A DNA stretch of 64,000 nucleotides from Actinopolyspora alba. Lineage in GTDB: Bacteria; Actinomycetota; Actinomycetes; Mycobacteriales; Pseudonocardiaceae. The notes beneath the pieces were generated by a model. It saw only the letters and a program-made list of their open reading frames with translations. It had not been told where the DNA came from and searched no databases. The position numbers were made by a program, and so were the translations under genes. Shown here piece by piece: positions 35,260-43,455 of this stretch (its first letter is position 1; each line of letters opens with the position of its first letter). The stretch lies in the NCBI RefSeq assembly GCF_900112765.1, contig NZ_FOMZ01000011.1:124001-188000 (forward strand), read 5' to 3'.

Positions 35260-35512
35260 CCCGGCCGATTCCCTTCCGCTGTCGAACAACCCGCTGTCGA
35301 ACCACGACCTCACCCCGCCGAGTGCGCGCCGGGACTCGTGGTGACCGCACCTCGTTACCGCACGACGACGCGCGTCGCCGTGCTCGTACTCTCGAACCGC
35401 AGCGAGCCGGACACCCCTATTGGCCGCCGAAGCGGGTCCCGACGGTCGGATTCCAGCATGCCGGAACCAGCGAATCGGCAAAAGCCGTGCCGGGGTGGGA
35501 AAACCGCACGGT

Positions 35513-36013
35513 TCACGCGTTGAGCAGCCATATCGATCCGTTCAACGCGGTGGCGAACAACGTCCAGCCCGCGTAGGGGAGGAGCAGCATCGCAGCCGGC
35601 AGATGAATGCGGGCGAACAGCACGATCGTAAGCACAATGGCAATCAGCAGCAGGATGATGGCGGCGAATGCCGTGCCGTAGAGTCCCGCTCCGAAGAACA
35701 ACGGGGTCCAGGAAAGGTTCAGCAGGAGCTGCAGCGCATAGACCCCGAGCGGGATACGTGCCATGCGCACCGAACCGGAGCGACGCCACACGAGCCAGCC
35801 GGACAGGGCGATCATCGCGTACAGGACGGTCCAGACGGGTCCGAACAACCAGGACGGCGGTGCCCAGGCAGGTGTGCGCAGCGCCGCGTACTCCTGCCCG
35901 GCCGAACCCGCTGCCAGCGCACCCACTACGGCGACGACCGCCACACAGCCCACGAAAACCGCGGCCCCAGCGAGGTCACGCAGCGCGTGCCTGGTCGAGA
36001 TCGGCCTCGGCAT
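35513..36013 (-). CDS. TspO/MBR family membrane protein
   Basis: This 166-residue protein has five membrane helices. The family blocks WAPPSWLFGPVWTVLYAMI in the first loop and LQLLLNLSWTPLFFG in the third helix are clear. TspO proteins bind porphyrins and cholesterol-like ligands and take part in stress response or tetrapyrrole handling at the membrane. It stands without evident operon partners. Confidence 0.92.
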   Translation of the reverse strand: MPRPISTRHALRDLAGAAVFVGCVAVVAVVGALAAGSAGQEYAALRTPAWAPPSWLFGPVWTVLYAMIALSGWLVWRRSGSVRMARIPLGVYALQLLLNLSWTPLFFGAGLYGTAFAAIILLLIAIVLTIVLFARIHLPAAMLLLPYAGWTLFATALNGSIWLLNA

Positions 36014-36362
36014 CGCCTCTCCAGTTGCTCGAGCGGTCGGAGAACTTCACGGTCGAGACAGCTGTGATCCCTCGTCGAGGTACAGGGCGACCAGCGTCGC
36101 ATTCATCGATCATGCCCAGGATATACCCGACGGGGGCATCGTGCACCCAGCAAGCCACGGCGTGTACCGAATCATGCCTCCACATGTGCCCAGAGCTGCT
36201 GGGGTGGGCCTTTCGGCCACCTAGTCGGCTCCCTGGATCACTAGGTTCTTCTGCGCGTCCCGACCGCTTTCGTCGGTTGTACTGCTGTGCGCATCGTGGG
36301 GGCGCTGACCGCGGTTAGGAGATGTCGTTTTCGCGTTGTTCTCTTCCCTTCGGACCCCTTGA
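36014..36362. other. Intergenic region without visible features
   Basis: Between the TspO gene and the MFS remnant I see no coding frame, repeat or promoter pair that I could support. The composition is slightly lower in GC from about 36080 on. Confidence 0.4.
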
Positions 36363-36491
36363 ACGCCTCTCGCGCTTTCTCCGCTTGCCGTGGCGGTCTT
36401 CGCCATGGGAACTTCGGAGTTCGTGCTCGCCGCTCCGCTGCCGGACATCGCCGCGAGCTTGGACGTATCGGTCGGTACAGCCGGACTTTTG
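36363..36491 (+). pseudogene. N-terminal remnant of a drug-efflux MFS gene
   Basis: In one frame this reads PLALSPLAVAVFAMGTSEF, VLAAPLPDIAASLDVSVG and TAGLL. This is the first 40-odd residues of Cmx/AraJ-like chloramphenicol or sugar efflux proteins. After TAGLL, where homologues continue TSAFA, the similarity stops and the sequence passes into the promoter of the toxin-antitoxin genes. The original ATG is also lost (ACG). The rest of the gene is absent from the window, so a deletion or insertion placed the toxin-antitoxin unit here. Confidence 0.7.
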
Positions 36492-36520
36492 AACTCTCGG
36501 TTGTGGTTGTTTGTGCACCG

Positions 36521-36558
36521 CAAGGTTGGTACCAACCTTGGTGCCTGGCGGGTATGCT
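36521..36558 (+). promoter_or_regulatory. Toxin-antitoxin operator and promoter
   Basis: CAAGGTTGGTACCAACCTTG (36521-36540) is a perfect 20-base palindrome. TATGCT at 36553-36558 serves as -10, placing the start of transcription at about 36565-36566, on the ATG of the antitoxin, so the message would be leaderless. The palindrome covers the -35 region, as expected for autorepression by the antitoxin or its complex. Confidence 0.75.
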
Positions 36559-36565
36559 ACGAGGT

Positions 36566-36763
36566 ATGCCTGCCTTGAATGTGGATTTCACCGAGGAAGA
36601 GATGATCCAGTTGCGTGAGGCGGCCGGGCGTGAGGACAAGAGCCTGCGTTCGATGGCCCACGATGCGGTGGTCGCCGAACTGCGTCGTCGCAAGGTCGCC
36701 GCCGCGGCCACCCGTGTGGCCGGTATTTCGGCGGGACTCAACGAGCGCCTGGCCGAGAAGTGA
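36566..36763 (+). CDS. Antitoxin of a Doc-type toxin-antitoxin pair
   Basis: This 65-residue protein starts with a short strand and ribbon-helix-helix-like pattern (MPALNVDFTEEEMIQLREAA). A helix rich in Arg and Ala follows, ending SAGLNERLAEK, presumably the toxin-binding tail. It is encoded directly before a Doc-type toxin, with a four-base GTGA overlap. It should neutralise the toxin and repress the operon at the adjacent 20-base palindrome. The fold assignment is by pattern and not certain. Confidence 0.82.
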   Translation: MPALNVDFTEEEMIQLREAAGREDKSLRSMAHDAVVAELRRRKVAAAATRVAGISAGLNERLAEK

Positions 36764-37143
36764 GCGATATCGAGTATCTCGACGTGTCCGATGTTGTCGA
36801 GATCGCCCGTATTACGCTCGGCACGGCTCCGGGCGTGCGGGATTACGGCCTGTTGGAAAGCGCGGTGGGTCGTCCGCGTGCGTCGGTGTTCGGCGAGGAT
36901 GCCTACAGCGATGTCTATACCAAGGCTGCCGCGATGCTGCATTCCTTGGCGAGTAATCACGCGCTCGTGGACGGCAACAAGCGCACAGCGTGGGCGGCGG
37001 CCATGGTCTTTCTCGACATCAACGGGCATCCCCTGCACGCTGAACTGGACGAGGACACCGCCGAAGATCTGATGCTGCGGGCGGCACGTAACCGGGTCGC
37101 CATCGACGAGATCGTGAAGGTGCTCGACAGGTTCACCGACTGA
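36760..37143 (+). CDS. doc: Doc-type (death-on-curing) toxin, Fic fold
   Basis: This 127-residue protein has the Doc signature NHALVDGNKRTAW (H-x-x-x-D-G-N-K-R-T) near residues 66-78, the Fic-fold phosphate-binding loop. Doc toxins phosphorylate elongation factor Tu and stop translation. The N-terminal part has the usual DYGLLESAVGRPRASVFG block. The GTG start overlaps the antitoxin stop. All key residues are present, so the toxin should be active when unneutralised. Confidence 0.92.
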   Translation: MSDIEYLDVSDVVEIARITLGTAPGVRDYGLLESAVGRPRASVFGEDAYSDVYTKAAAMLHSLASNHALVDGNKRTAWAAAMVFLDINGHPLHAELDEDTAEDLMLRAARNRVAIDEIVKVLDRFTD

Positions 37144-37198
37144 TGGGGGAAGCCGCGGTTTTGTCGCGGGTGGCAGTGTCGAGGGGCGGGACTCGAAT

Positions 37199-37228
37199 CC
37201 GTGGGGCTACCGTTCGGCAACCCCACGG
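37199..37228. terminator. Terminator hairpin between convergent genes
   Basis: CCGTGGGG (37199-37206) and CCCCACGG (37221-37228) pair over eight bases with a 14-base loop. It lies between the ends of the Doc gene and the beta-helix gene and can stop both transcripts. Confidence 0.55.
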
Positions 37229-37268
37229 GTGATCGTTTTCGACCGGACGTCGTTACGTGCCGCGCGGC

Positions 37269-38504
37269 TCAGCACACGTCGCGGTAGGAGTTCTCCAGCG
37301 TGTTGTTGGTGATGGTTATGTTGTCACCGCACGGGTTCTCGACGATGGCCGAATCGGTGACGGTGAGATTGTGCAGGGTCACGTTTCTGGTCACCGGGAA
37401 TTCCGATCGCGCGGCCAGCCGGATCGTGCCAGGCCCGGTGACCTGACCGCTTTCCGCCGCGATTTCGACGTTGTAGCAGTTCTCGACGAGGATCGCGTTG
37501 TTGCCGGTGTTGGCGATGTCGATGTTGTCGATCACGGCTCCGCCGCTCTCGGAAACGCAGAACACGCCTCGGCCACCGCCACGGGCGATCACCTCGTCGA
37601 CGTGGATGTTGGTCGGGTAGCTGCCGTTGACGCGTCCGTTCCGGTTGGCCATCCGGAAAGCGGCGTATCCGGTGCCGGTGCCCGCGTTCTGGGCATCGAC
37701 CGTTCCAACGGTGGCGTTGGTGGTGTCGTTGAGCAGCAACCCCGAATAGGCGACGTCGCGAGCCACCACGGTGCCCACCGTCAGTCCGTCCACACCGTAG
37801 GTCTCCACGCCGTGGTTGTCGGTGCCGGAGACGTAGACGTCGTCGATCCGCACGTTGGTGGTGAGTTCGCCGCGGTCACCGTGGTTGTCGATGCGGATGC
37901 CGAGTCCGCCGGACAGTCGCAGGTCGATCTGGCCGAGGTGGATGTCGTCGCCGTTGCGGAAGAAGACCCCGAAGTAGGGCGCCCCGGTGACGCTGAGGTG
38001 CTGTACCTCCACGTGGTCGGCGTCGCGGCCCCGGACCACGGCGTTGTTGGCGGAGACACCGCCGGTCACGTCGATCGTGCCGCAGGAGTCCAGAACGGTG
38101 TAGCTGGGCAGGTCGATGGAGCTGCTCGCGCTCATGGTGCCCGAGTTCCACAGCACCACTCGTTCCTTGCTCTGCCTGCCCGCGGTCAGGCTGTTCACGG
38201 CCGCCTGGGTCGCCGCGCGCATGTCGCCGCCGCTGTAGACCGTCGTGGAGCCGTTGCGGGCGATCCAGCTGCCGTCGTTCGTGTACACCTCGGCGTCGTA
38301 GGACCCGCTGCCGCAGGTCGCCTGGGCCGAGGCGGTGCCGGTTGTCGCGGCCGAGGTGGACACGTCGTCGGTGGTTTCGCTCGCCGTGCTCGTGTCGCGG
38401 TCGGCGTATGCCGGTACCGCGAAGGTCAGTGTCGCCAGCAGGGCCATTCCCAGGATCTTCGGGGTCCGGCCGCGTTCACCGGCTTGCGAGGTGCCGATTC
38501 TCAT
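37269..38504 (-). CDS. Secreted right-handed beta-helix protein
   Basis: This 411-residue protein has a Sec-type signal (KILGMALLATLTFAVPAYA) followed by a Ser/Thr-rich linker. The rest is a repeated strand pattern with Asn/Asp turns (HVEVQHLSVTGAPYFGVFF, GLGIRIDNHGDRGEL, GNNAILVENCYNVEIAAES). Proteins of this fold include polygalacturonases, pectate lyases and rhamnogalacturonan hydrolases; no catalytic Asp pair can be named with confidence. It has its own strong promoter with a LacI-type palindrome just after the transcription start. The operator matches those of the distant DUF993 operon, so it is probably induced together with that pathway. Confidence 0.8.
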   Translation of the reverse strand: MRIGTSQAGERGRTPKILGMALLATLTFAVPAYADRDTSTASETTDDVSTSAATTGTASAQATCGSGSYDAEVYTNDGSWIARNGSTTVYSGGDMRAATQAAVNSLTAGRQSKERVVLWNSGTMSASSSIDLPSYTVLDSCGTIDVTGGVSANNAVVRGRDADHVEVQHLSVTGAPYFGVFFRNGDDIHLGQIDLRLSGGLGIRIDNHGDRGELTTNVRIDDVYVSGTDNHGVETYGVDGLTVGTVVARDVAYSGLLLNDTTNATVGTVDAQNAGTGTGYAAFRMANRNGRVNGSYPTNIHVDEVIARGGGRGVFCVSESGGAVIDNIDIANTGNNAILVENCYNVEIAAESGQVTGPGTIRLAARSEFPVTRNVTLHNLTVTDSAIVENPCGDNITITNNTLENSYRDVC

Positions 38505-38636
38505 TGTTCGTTCCCGTGATTGTCGGAAGTTTCACTGCACTGTGTCGGGGCAGCAATCGCCCGGATCTTCCAGTCGGGTTCGTCGTTGAGTGGCTTCTTG
38601 CGGTTTCCGAGGGAGGAAAATCGGATTTTCCCACTT

Positions 38637-38695
38637 TTGGTAAGCGCTTACCAATTAGACGGCGAGTGTATAGGAATCACGGGTAACAATGTCAA
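38637..38695 (-). promoter_or_regulatory. Promoter and LacI-type operator of the beta-helix gene
   Basis: On the minus strand TTGACA (38695-38690) and TATACA (38672-38667) are spaced by 17 bases, an excellent promoter. Just downstream TTGGTAAGCGCTTACCAA (38637-38654) is a perfect 18-base palindrome of the LacI type. A repressor bound there would block the start of transcription. Confidence 0.85.
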
Positions 38696-38812
38696 GAGAG
38701 CTTCGATGAAACCCCGAATAACACGATTAGTTTCCGGTGGTCCGTTTTTCCCATCGGAAAGAATCCGAAAAGCGTAGTGGGGTCCTCGGTTCACGCCGGG
38801 GAGGTGACACGA

Positions 38813-38854
38813 GAAACCGGCACGGCATCGTCGGAGCGACACCGTGCCGGTTTC
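38813..38854 (-). terminator. Terminator of the lut operon
   Basis: GAAACCGGCACGG (38813-38825) and CCGTGCCGGTTTC (38842-38854) pair perfectly over 13 bases. On the minus strand the hairpin follows the lutC stop by about 12 bases. Confidence 0.7.
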
Positions 38855-38866
38855 GGCGGGGGAGGT

Positions 38867-39514
38867 TCACACGTCGCCTACGATGACGACGTGAAGGTCC
38901 CGGGGGCCGTGCACCCCCTCCACCCGTTCCAGCTCGATGTCGCTGGTGGCGGACGGTCCGCTGATGAAGGTCATCGGTCCGACCGGATCCAGCTCCGCCA
39001 GTGCGGCGGGAACGTCGTCGACGACGCGGGAGGCGGCGACGAGGCACACGTGGGTGTCGGGAAGCAGGGTCAGTGCCCTTCGCCCCTGCCCGGGGCCGTG
39101 ATCCAGCACGATCGTGCCCGTGGTGGCGATGCCGACCGTGCAGGTGGTCAGTACCGCGTCCGCGTTCTCCAGCGTCGTCGTCGACAACCGGGGACGGTCC
39201 TCGAGCGTGTCGTGGCGTTCGGCCACCGGATCCGACCACTGTGCGGGCAGACCCTCCGGTACGACCACTCGCCGCGCATCGGCCCGTTCCAGGACGCCCA
39301 GCACCGTTTCCGGCGCCCCCGCAGAATCGGTGGTGTGCACCGCGGCGCGGTATTCGGCAACCCGTTCCCGGAACAGCTCGGGCAGGGCTTCGACGTGGCG
39401 CCGCCCGCGGTACTCACGAGGTATCGAATCGGCCGAGCCACGTTGACCACCGGCGAGTGCGGAACGCACGGAACCGAGTACCGCTTCGCGCGCGTCGTGG
39501 GAGGATCGTTTCAA
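38867..39514 (-). CDS. lutC: Lactate utilization protein C (LUD domain)
   Basis: This 215-residue LUD-domain protein ends with the typical FISGPSATSDIELERVEGVHGPR block. ADAVLTTCTVGIATTGTIVLD lies before it. LutC is the third subunit of the LutABC complex, which oxidises L-lactate to pyruvate with iron-sulfur clusters in LutA and LutB. The TTG start overlaps the lutB stop by four bases, giving tight coupling. Position beside rhamnose genes fits use of lactate made from lactaldehyde. Confidence 0.92.
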   Translation of the reverse strand: MKRSSHDAREAVLGSVRSALAGGQRGSADSIPREYRGRRHVEALPELFRERVAEYRAAVHTTDSAGAPETVLGVLERADARRVVVPEGLPAQWSDPVAERHDTLEDRPRLSTTTLENADAVLTTCTVGIATTGTIVLDHGPGQGRRALTLLPDTHVCLVAASRVVDDVPAALAELDPVGPMTFISGPSATSDIELERVEGVHGPRDLHVVIVGDV

Positions 39515-40965
39515 CGCTCGTCACCGCTTCCTGTCCGGTTTCGTTCCCACCACTGGCGGAAGGACTCCGGGGCGGGTGCGGGAGCGTCGCGTGCGTCGGT
39601 CCAGCGCGACATCGGCCACGGCAGCCTGCCGATCCCACGTCTGCCGAACAGCCTTCCGCCCAGCGAGGCGATCCGTTGCGCCCGGCCCAGCCGCTTGCTG
39701 TCGCCGAAGACCCACCCCAGGCCCCGCATCGCCGTGCCGGTCAGCCGATCGAACCAGCCCTTCCGCTCCCGTGTCGTCCTGTTGCGCAGGTGCACCAGCA
39801 GTTCGGGGATCTCGATGGCCACCGGGCAGACGTCGTAGCAGGCCCCGCACAGCGTGGACGCGTAAGGCAACGAGGCGGTGTCCTCGGACTCCACGCCGTA
39901 CAGCTGTGGCGTCAGCACCGCTCCGATCGGTCCCGGGTACACCGAGCCGTAGGCGTGGCCCCCGGCACGTTCGTAGACCGGGCAGACGTTGAGACATGCC
40001 GAACAGCGGATACACCGCAGCGCCTGACTGCCGACCTCGTCGGCCAGCGCCTCGCTTCGCCCGTTGTCCAGCAGCACCACGTGGAAGTTGCTCGGCCCGT
40101 CACCCTCGGTCACGCCACTGAGCACGGAAGTGTAAGGGTTCATCCGTTCGCCGGTGCTCGACCGGGGAAGCAGCTGCAGGAACACCTCGAGATCCCGCCA
40201 ACTCGGCACGAGCTTCTCGATGCCGACCACGCTGATCAGATTGTCCGGCATGGTCAGGCACATCCGCCCGTTGCCCTCCGACTCGACCACCACGAGGCTG
40301 CCGGTCTCGGCCACCGCGAAGTTCGCCCCGGAGATGGCCACGTTGGCCCGCAGGAACTTCTCCCGCAAGTGGTGGCGGGCGGCCTCCGCCAGCTGCACCG
40401 GGTCGTCGGTGAGGTCCGCCGGTGCGGGGGTGCCACTACCCGCCATCTCGCGTCGGAAGATCTCGCGTATCTCGGAGCGGTTGCGGTGGATGGCCGGCAC
40501 CAGGATGTGGCTGGGCCGGTCCTCGTCCAGTTGGACGATCAGCTCGGCCAGATCCGTCTCCCACGCCGAGATCCCGGCCGAGGCCAGCGCCTCGTTGAGC
40601 CCGATCTCCTGGGTAGCCATCGACTTCACCTTGACCGCCTCGGTCTCGCCGGTCTCGCGGACGAGCTCGGTGACGATGCGGTTCGCCTCGGCCGCGTCGC
40701 GTGCCCAGTGCACCGTCCCGCCCGCGGCCGTGACCGCCGCCTCGAACCGCTCCAGGTAGGTGTCCAGCCGGCTCAGGGTGTGCGCTTTGATCGCGGCACC
40801 CGAGGCGCGCAGCTGTTCCCAGTCGTCGAGTTCGTCGACCACCGCGGCACGCTTGTTCCGGATGGTGCTGGTCGCCCTGCCGAGGTTGTGGCGCAGCTGG
40901 GCGTCGCGCACAGCCTGGCGTGCCGCGTCCGGAAACGTGGGCATTCCCAGATCGACTCCGCTCAT
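39511..40965 (-). CDS. lutB: Lactate utilization iron-sulfur protein LutB
   Basis: This 484-residue protein joins an N-terminal LUD domain (near residues 60-300, with TGETEAVKVKSMATQEIGLN) to a ferredoxin-like part. That part has the cluster-binding CIRCSACLNVCPVY and CGACYDVCPV, two 4Fe-4S sites. It passes electrons from lactate oxidation in the LutABC complex. The ATG follows GAGGAGG. It overlaps lutA by four bases and lutC by four bases, a coupled operon. Confidence 0.93.
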   Translation of the reverse strand: MSGVDLGMPTFPDAARQAVRDAQLRHNLGRATSTIRNKRAAVVDELDDWEQLRASGAAIKAHTLSRLDTYLERFEAAVTAAGGTVHWARDAAEANRIVTELVRETGETEAVKVKSMATQEIGLNEALASAGISAWETDLAELIVQLDEDRPSHILVPAIHRNRSEIREIFRREMAGSGTPAPADLTDDPVQLAEAARHHLREKFLRANVAISGANFAVAETGSLVVVESEGNGRMCLTMPDNLISVVGIEKLVPSWRDLEVFLQLLPRSSTGERMNPYTSVLSGVTEGDGPSNFHVVLLDNGRSEALADEVGSQALRCIRCSACLNVCPVYERAGGHAYGSVYPGPIGAVLTPQLYGVESEDTASLPYASTLCGACYDVCPVAIEIPELLVHLRNRTTRERKGWFDRLTGTAMRGLGWVFGDSKRLGRAQRIASLGGRLFGRRGIGRLPWPMSRWTDARDAPAPAPESFRQWWERNRTGSGDER

Positions 40966-41699
40966 CGGTCCTCCTCGGTTCCCGCCAGGATCTCGGCCAG
41001 GTGCATCGTGCGGATCCCCTCGCGCTGCCTGTCGAGCAGCCCACCCATGTGCATCAGACAGGAACTGTCGCTCGCGCACAGGACCTCGGCGCCCGTCTCA
41101 CGCACGTGCCTTGTCTTGTCGGCCCCCATCGCCACGGAAACGTCCGGGTTCTTCAACGCGAAGGTGCCGCCGAAGCCGCAGCACTGCTCGGCCTCGGGAA
41201 GCTCGAGCAACCGGATGCCGCGGACCTCGCTCAGCAGCCGCCGCGGTTTGTCACCCACCCGCAGCATCCGCAGCGAGTGGCAGGTCGGGTGGTAGGTCAC
41301 CCGGTGCGGGAAGTAGGCGCCGACGTCGGTCACTCCGAGCACGTCCACCAGGAACTCGGAGAGTTCGTAGACGTGGGGCGAGACCCGGCCGACCGCCTCG
41401 GACAGCTTCCGGTCCCCGCCGCGCTCGGCCACGATGTCGTGCTGGTGCCGAATCGAGCCCACGCAGGATCCGGAGGGGGCCACCACGTGATCGTAGCCCT
41501 CGAAGGCGGCGACGAAGCTCCGCACCGCCGGGACGGCCTGCTCGTGATACCCCGTGTTGGTGTGCATCTGGCCGCAGCAGGTCTGTCCCGGTGGGAACTC
41601 CACCGTGCACCCCAGTCGTTCGAGCACCCGTAGCGTGGCGCGTACCGCCCCCGGAAAGAGCGTGTCCCCGAGACAGGTCGCGAACAGCGCTACTCGCAT
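40962..41699 (-). CDS. lutA: Lactate utilization iron-sulfur protein LutA
   Basis: This 245-residue protein carries two copies of the CCG domain: PPGQTCCGQMHTNTGY and LPEAEQCCGFGGTFALKN. These are cysteine-rich motifs that bind a cluster in LutA/GlpC-type oxidoreductases; HPTCHSLRML and SDSSCLMHMGG supply further Cys. Together with LutB and LutC it oxidises L-lactate to pyruvate in the cytoplasm. It is the first gene of the lut group and follows rhamnulokinase after 154 bases, with a hairpin in the gap. Confidence 0.93.
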   Translation of the reverse strand: MRVALFATCLGDTLFPGAVRATLRVLERLGCTVEFPPGQTCCGQMHTNTGYHEQAVPAVRSFVAAFEGYDHVVAPSGSCVGSIRHQHDIVAERGGDRKLSEAVGRVSPHVYELSEFLVDVLGVTDVGAYFPHRVTYHPTCHSLRMLRVGDKPRRLLSEVRGIRLLELPEAEQCCGFGGTFALKNPDVSVAMGADKTRHVRETGAEVLCASDSSCLMHMGGLLDRQREGIRTMHLAEILAGTEEDR

Positions 41700-41786
41700 A
41701 ACAGCGGTTTCCTTCCTGGTGATCCCCCACGACGATTCTGGTGTACGTGCTCGGTCCCCGATCGCGCATCCGAACCGGACGAGGGG

Positions 41787-41818
41787 GCCGTCGCCGGTTC
41801 CGGAAATTCGGCGACGGC
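41787..41818 (-). terminator. Hairpin between rhaB and lutA
   Basis: GCCGTCGCCG (41787-41796) and CGGCGACGGC (41809-41818) pair perfectly over ten bases around a 12-base loop. It may end or attenuate the rhamnose transcript before the lut genes, or simply stabilise the intercistronic RNA. Confidence 0.45.
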
Positions 41819-41853
41819 ACGAGCATCCGAAAGACGCCGTCGAAGAGCCGTCC

Positions 41854-43350
41854 TCATTCGACTGTCGCACGTGTCGTGGTGCCCGTGCGATCACGGACGC
41901 GGCGGTCCACGGCATCCCACGCGGCAGCCGAGTCGCCGGGTTCGAAACGTCGCAGCGGTTGGGTGGCCGCCACGAGTGCTCGCAGTTCGGACAGGTCACC
42001 GGCCATGCCGTGTGCGCGTGCCTGGATCAGCACGTTGCCCAGTGCGGTCGCCTCGGTGGGGCCTGCGACCACCGGAAGCCCGCAGGCGTCGGCCGTCAGC
42101 GAGCACAGCAGTTCGTTGCGGCTGCCGCCGCCGACCAGGTGGACGACCTCGACCTCCCGGTCGGCCAGTTCCGCGACGCCGCGCACCGTCCGGCGGTGGG
42201 CCAGCGCGAGGCTTTCCAGCACACACCGCACCGTGGCCTCGGGGCTTTCCGGGACCGGCTCACCTGCCGCGACGCAGGCCGCGCCTATGGTGGCGGGCAT
42301 GTCCTGCGGCGCGATGAACGCCGGATCGTCGGTGTCGAGCACGCTGCGGAACGCCGGTTGCTGGGCGGCGCCCTCGAGCAGTTCGTCGAGATCCGCGCGC
42401 AGTCCGCGTTCCCGCCAGCAGCGCAGGCACTCCTGCAGCAGCCACAGCCCCATCGTGTTGCGCAGGTAGCGAGTGGTGCCGTCGATGCCGCGTTCGTTGG
42501 TCACGTTCGCCGCACGGGAGCGCTCGGTCAGCACCGGTGAGTCCAGCTCCAGCCCCACCAGGGACCAGGTGCCGCACGAGATGTAGGCGAATCGCCGATC
42601 GGTCGCCGGTACGGCCACCACCGCCGAGGCCGTGTCGTGCGAGGCGACGGATGTCACCCGTACCGATGGGGAGAGCCCGGTGTGAGCGCTGACCTCGGCC
42701 CGCGGCGTTCCGGCGAACTCCCCCGGGGAACGCAGTGGCGGGAACACGTGGCTCGGAAGTCCCAGCCGCCGTGCGAGGTCGTACGCCCAGTCCTCGCCGC
42801 GGACGTCGAACAGCTGGGTGGTGGAGGCGTTGGTGATCTCCGCACCGATCTCCCCGGTGAGCCAGTAGGTCAGCAGATCGGGGATGAGCAGCAGGGTTTC
42901 CGCCGAGTCCAGCTCGTCGTCCTCCAGGGAGGCGACGAGTTGGTACAGCGTGTTGATGGGAAGCTGCTGCAGCCCCGTGATGCTGTAGAGCTCGGCGTCG
43001 TCGACCCGTTCCCGGACCCGTTCGATCATTCCCGAGTTGCGGGGATCGCGATGGTGCCGTGGATCGGCCAGCAGGGTGCCGTTCCGGTCCAACAGGCCGT
43101 AGTCCACTGCCCAGCTGTCGATGCCGATCGAGCTGGGGGAGTGCTCGGCGGCGCGGCGCAGCCCCGACAGCACCTCGCGGTGGATCGTGCCGATGTCCCA
43201 GCGCCACCCGGATTCGTCCCGGGAGGGACTGTTCCCGAACCGGTGCAGTTCGGTCAGTTCCAGCAGGTCGCTGCCCACCCTGCCCAGCACCACACGGCCG
43301 CTGGAGGCGCCCAGGTCGACAGCGGCGCAGTTGAACTCGTTGCTCGTCAT
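41854..43350 (-). CDS. rhaB: Rhamnulokinase
   Basis: This 498-residue FGGY-family kinase starts AAVDLGASSGRVVLGRV, the ATP-binding block in the form typical of RhaB (ASSGR). IGIDSWAVDYGLLDRNG near residue 75 and HLVGGGSRNELLCSLTADA near 405 are also RhaB-like, as is the long DGTTRYLRNTMGLWLLQECLR part. It phosphorylates L-rhamnulose to L-rhamnulose-1-phosphate. It follows the aldolase/dehydrogenase gene by 105 bases in the same direction and should be under the same LacI regulator. Confidence 0.94.
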   Translation of the reverse strand: MTSNEFNCAAVDLGASSGRVVLGRVGSDLLELTELHRFGNSPSRDESGWRWDIGTIHREVLSGLRRAAEHSPSSIGIDSWAVDYGLLDRNGTLLADPRHHRDPRNSGMIERVRERVDDAELYSITGLQQLPINTLYQLVASLEDDELDSAETLLLIPDLLTYWLTGEIGAEITNASTTQLFDVRGEDWAYDLARRLGLPSHVFPPLRSPGEFAGTPRAEVSAHTGLSPSVRVTSVASHDTASAVVAVPATDRRFAYISCGTWSLVGLELDSPVLTERSRAANVTNERGIDGTTRYLRNTMGLWLLQECLRCWRERGLRADLDELLEGAAQQPAFRSVLDTDDPAFIAPQDMPATIGAACVAAGEPVPESPEATVRCVLESLALAHRRTVRGVAELADREVEVVHLVGGGSRNELLCSLTADACGLPVVAGPTEATALGNVLIQARAHGMAGDLSELRALVAATQPLRRFEPGDSAAAWDAVDRRVRDRTGTTTRATVE

Positions 43351-43455
43351 CGCGATCTCGTTCCCAAAGGTGTCGACGGGTGACCGACGGGACGGTCCGT
43401 GTGGTCGGGCAGGGCGGCGGTGCGTGACACGGTGCTCGCACCGGAAGGAGCGCTG

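Noticed and set aside
37180-37240. tRNA-like sequence (minus strand GGATTCGAGTCC) near the Doc gene
   Set aside because: Only a T-arm-like string is present. The T stem pairs poorly, no anticodon arm or acceptor stem can be drawn, and the main structure is an ordinary hairpin.
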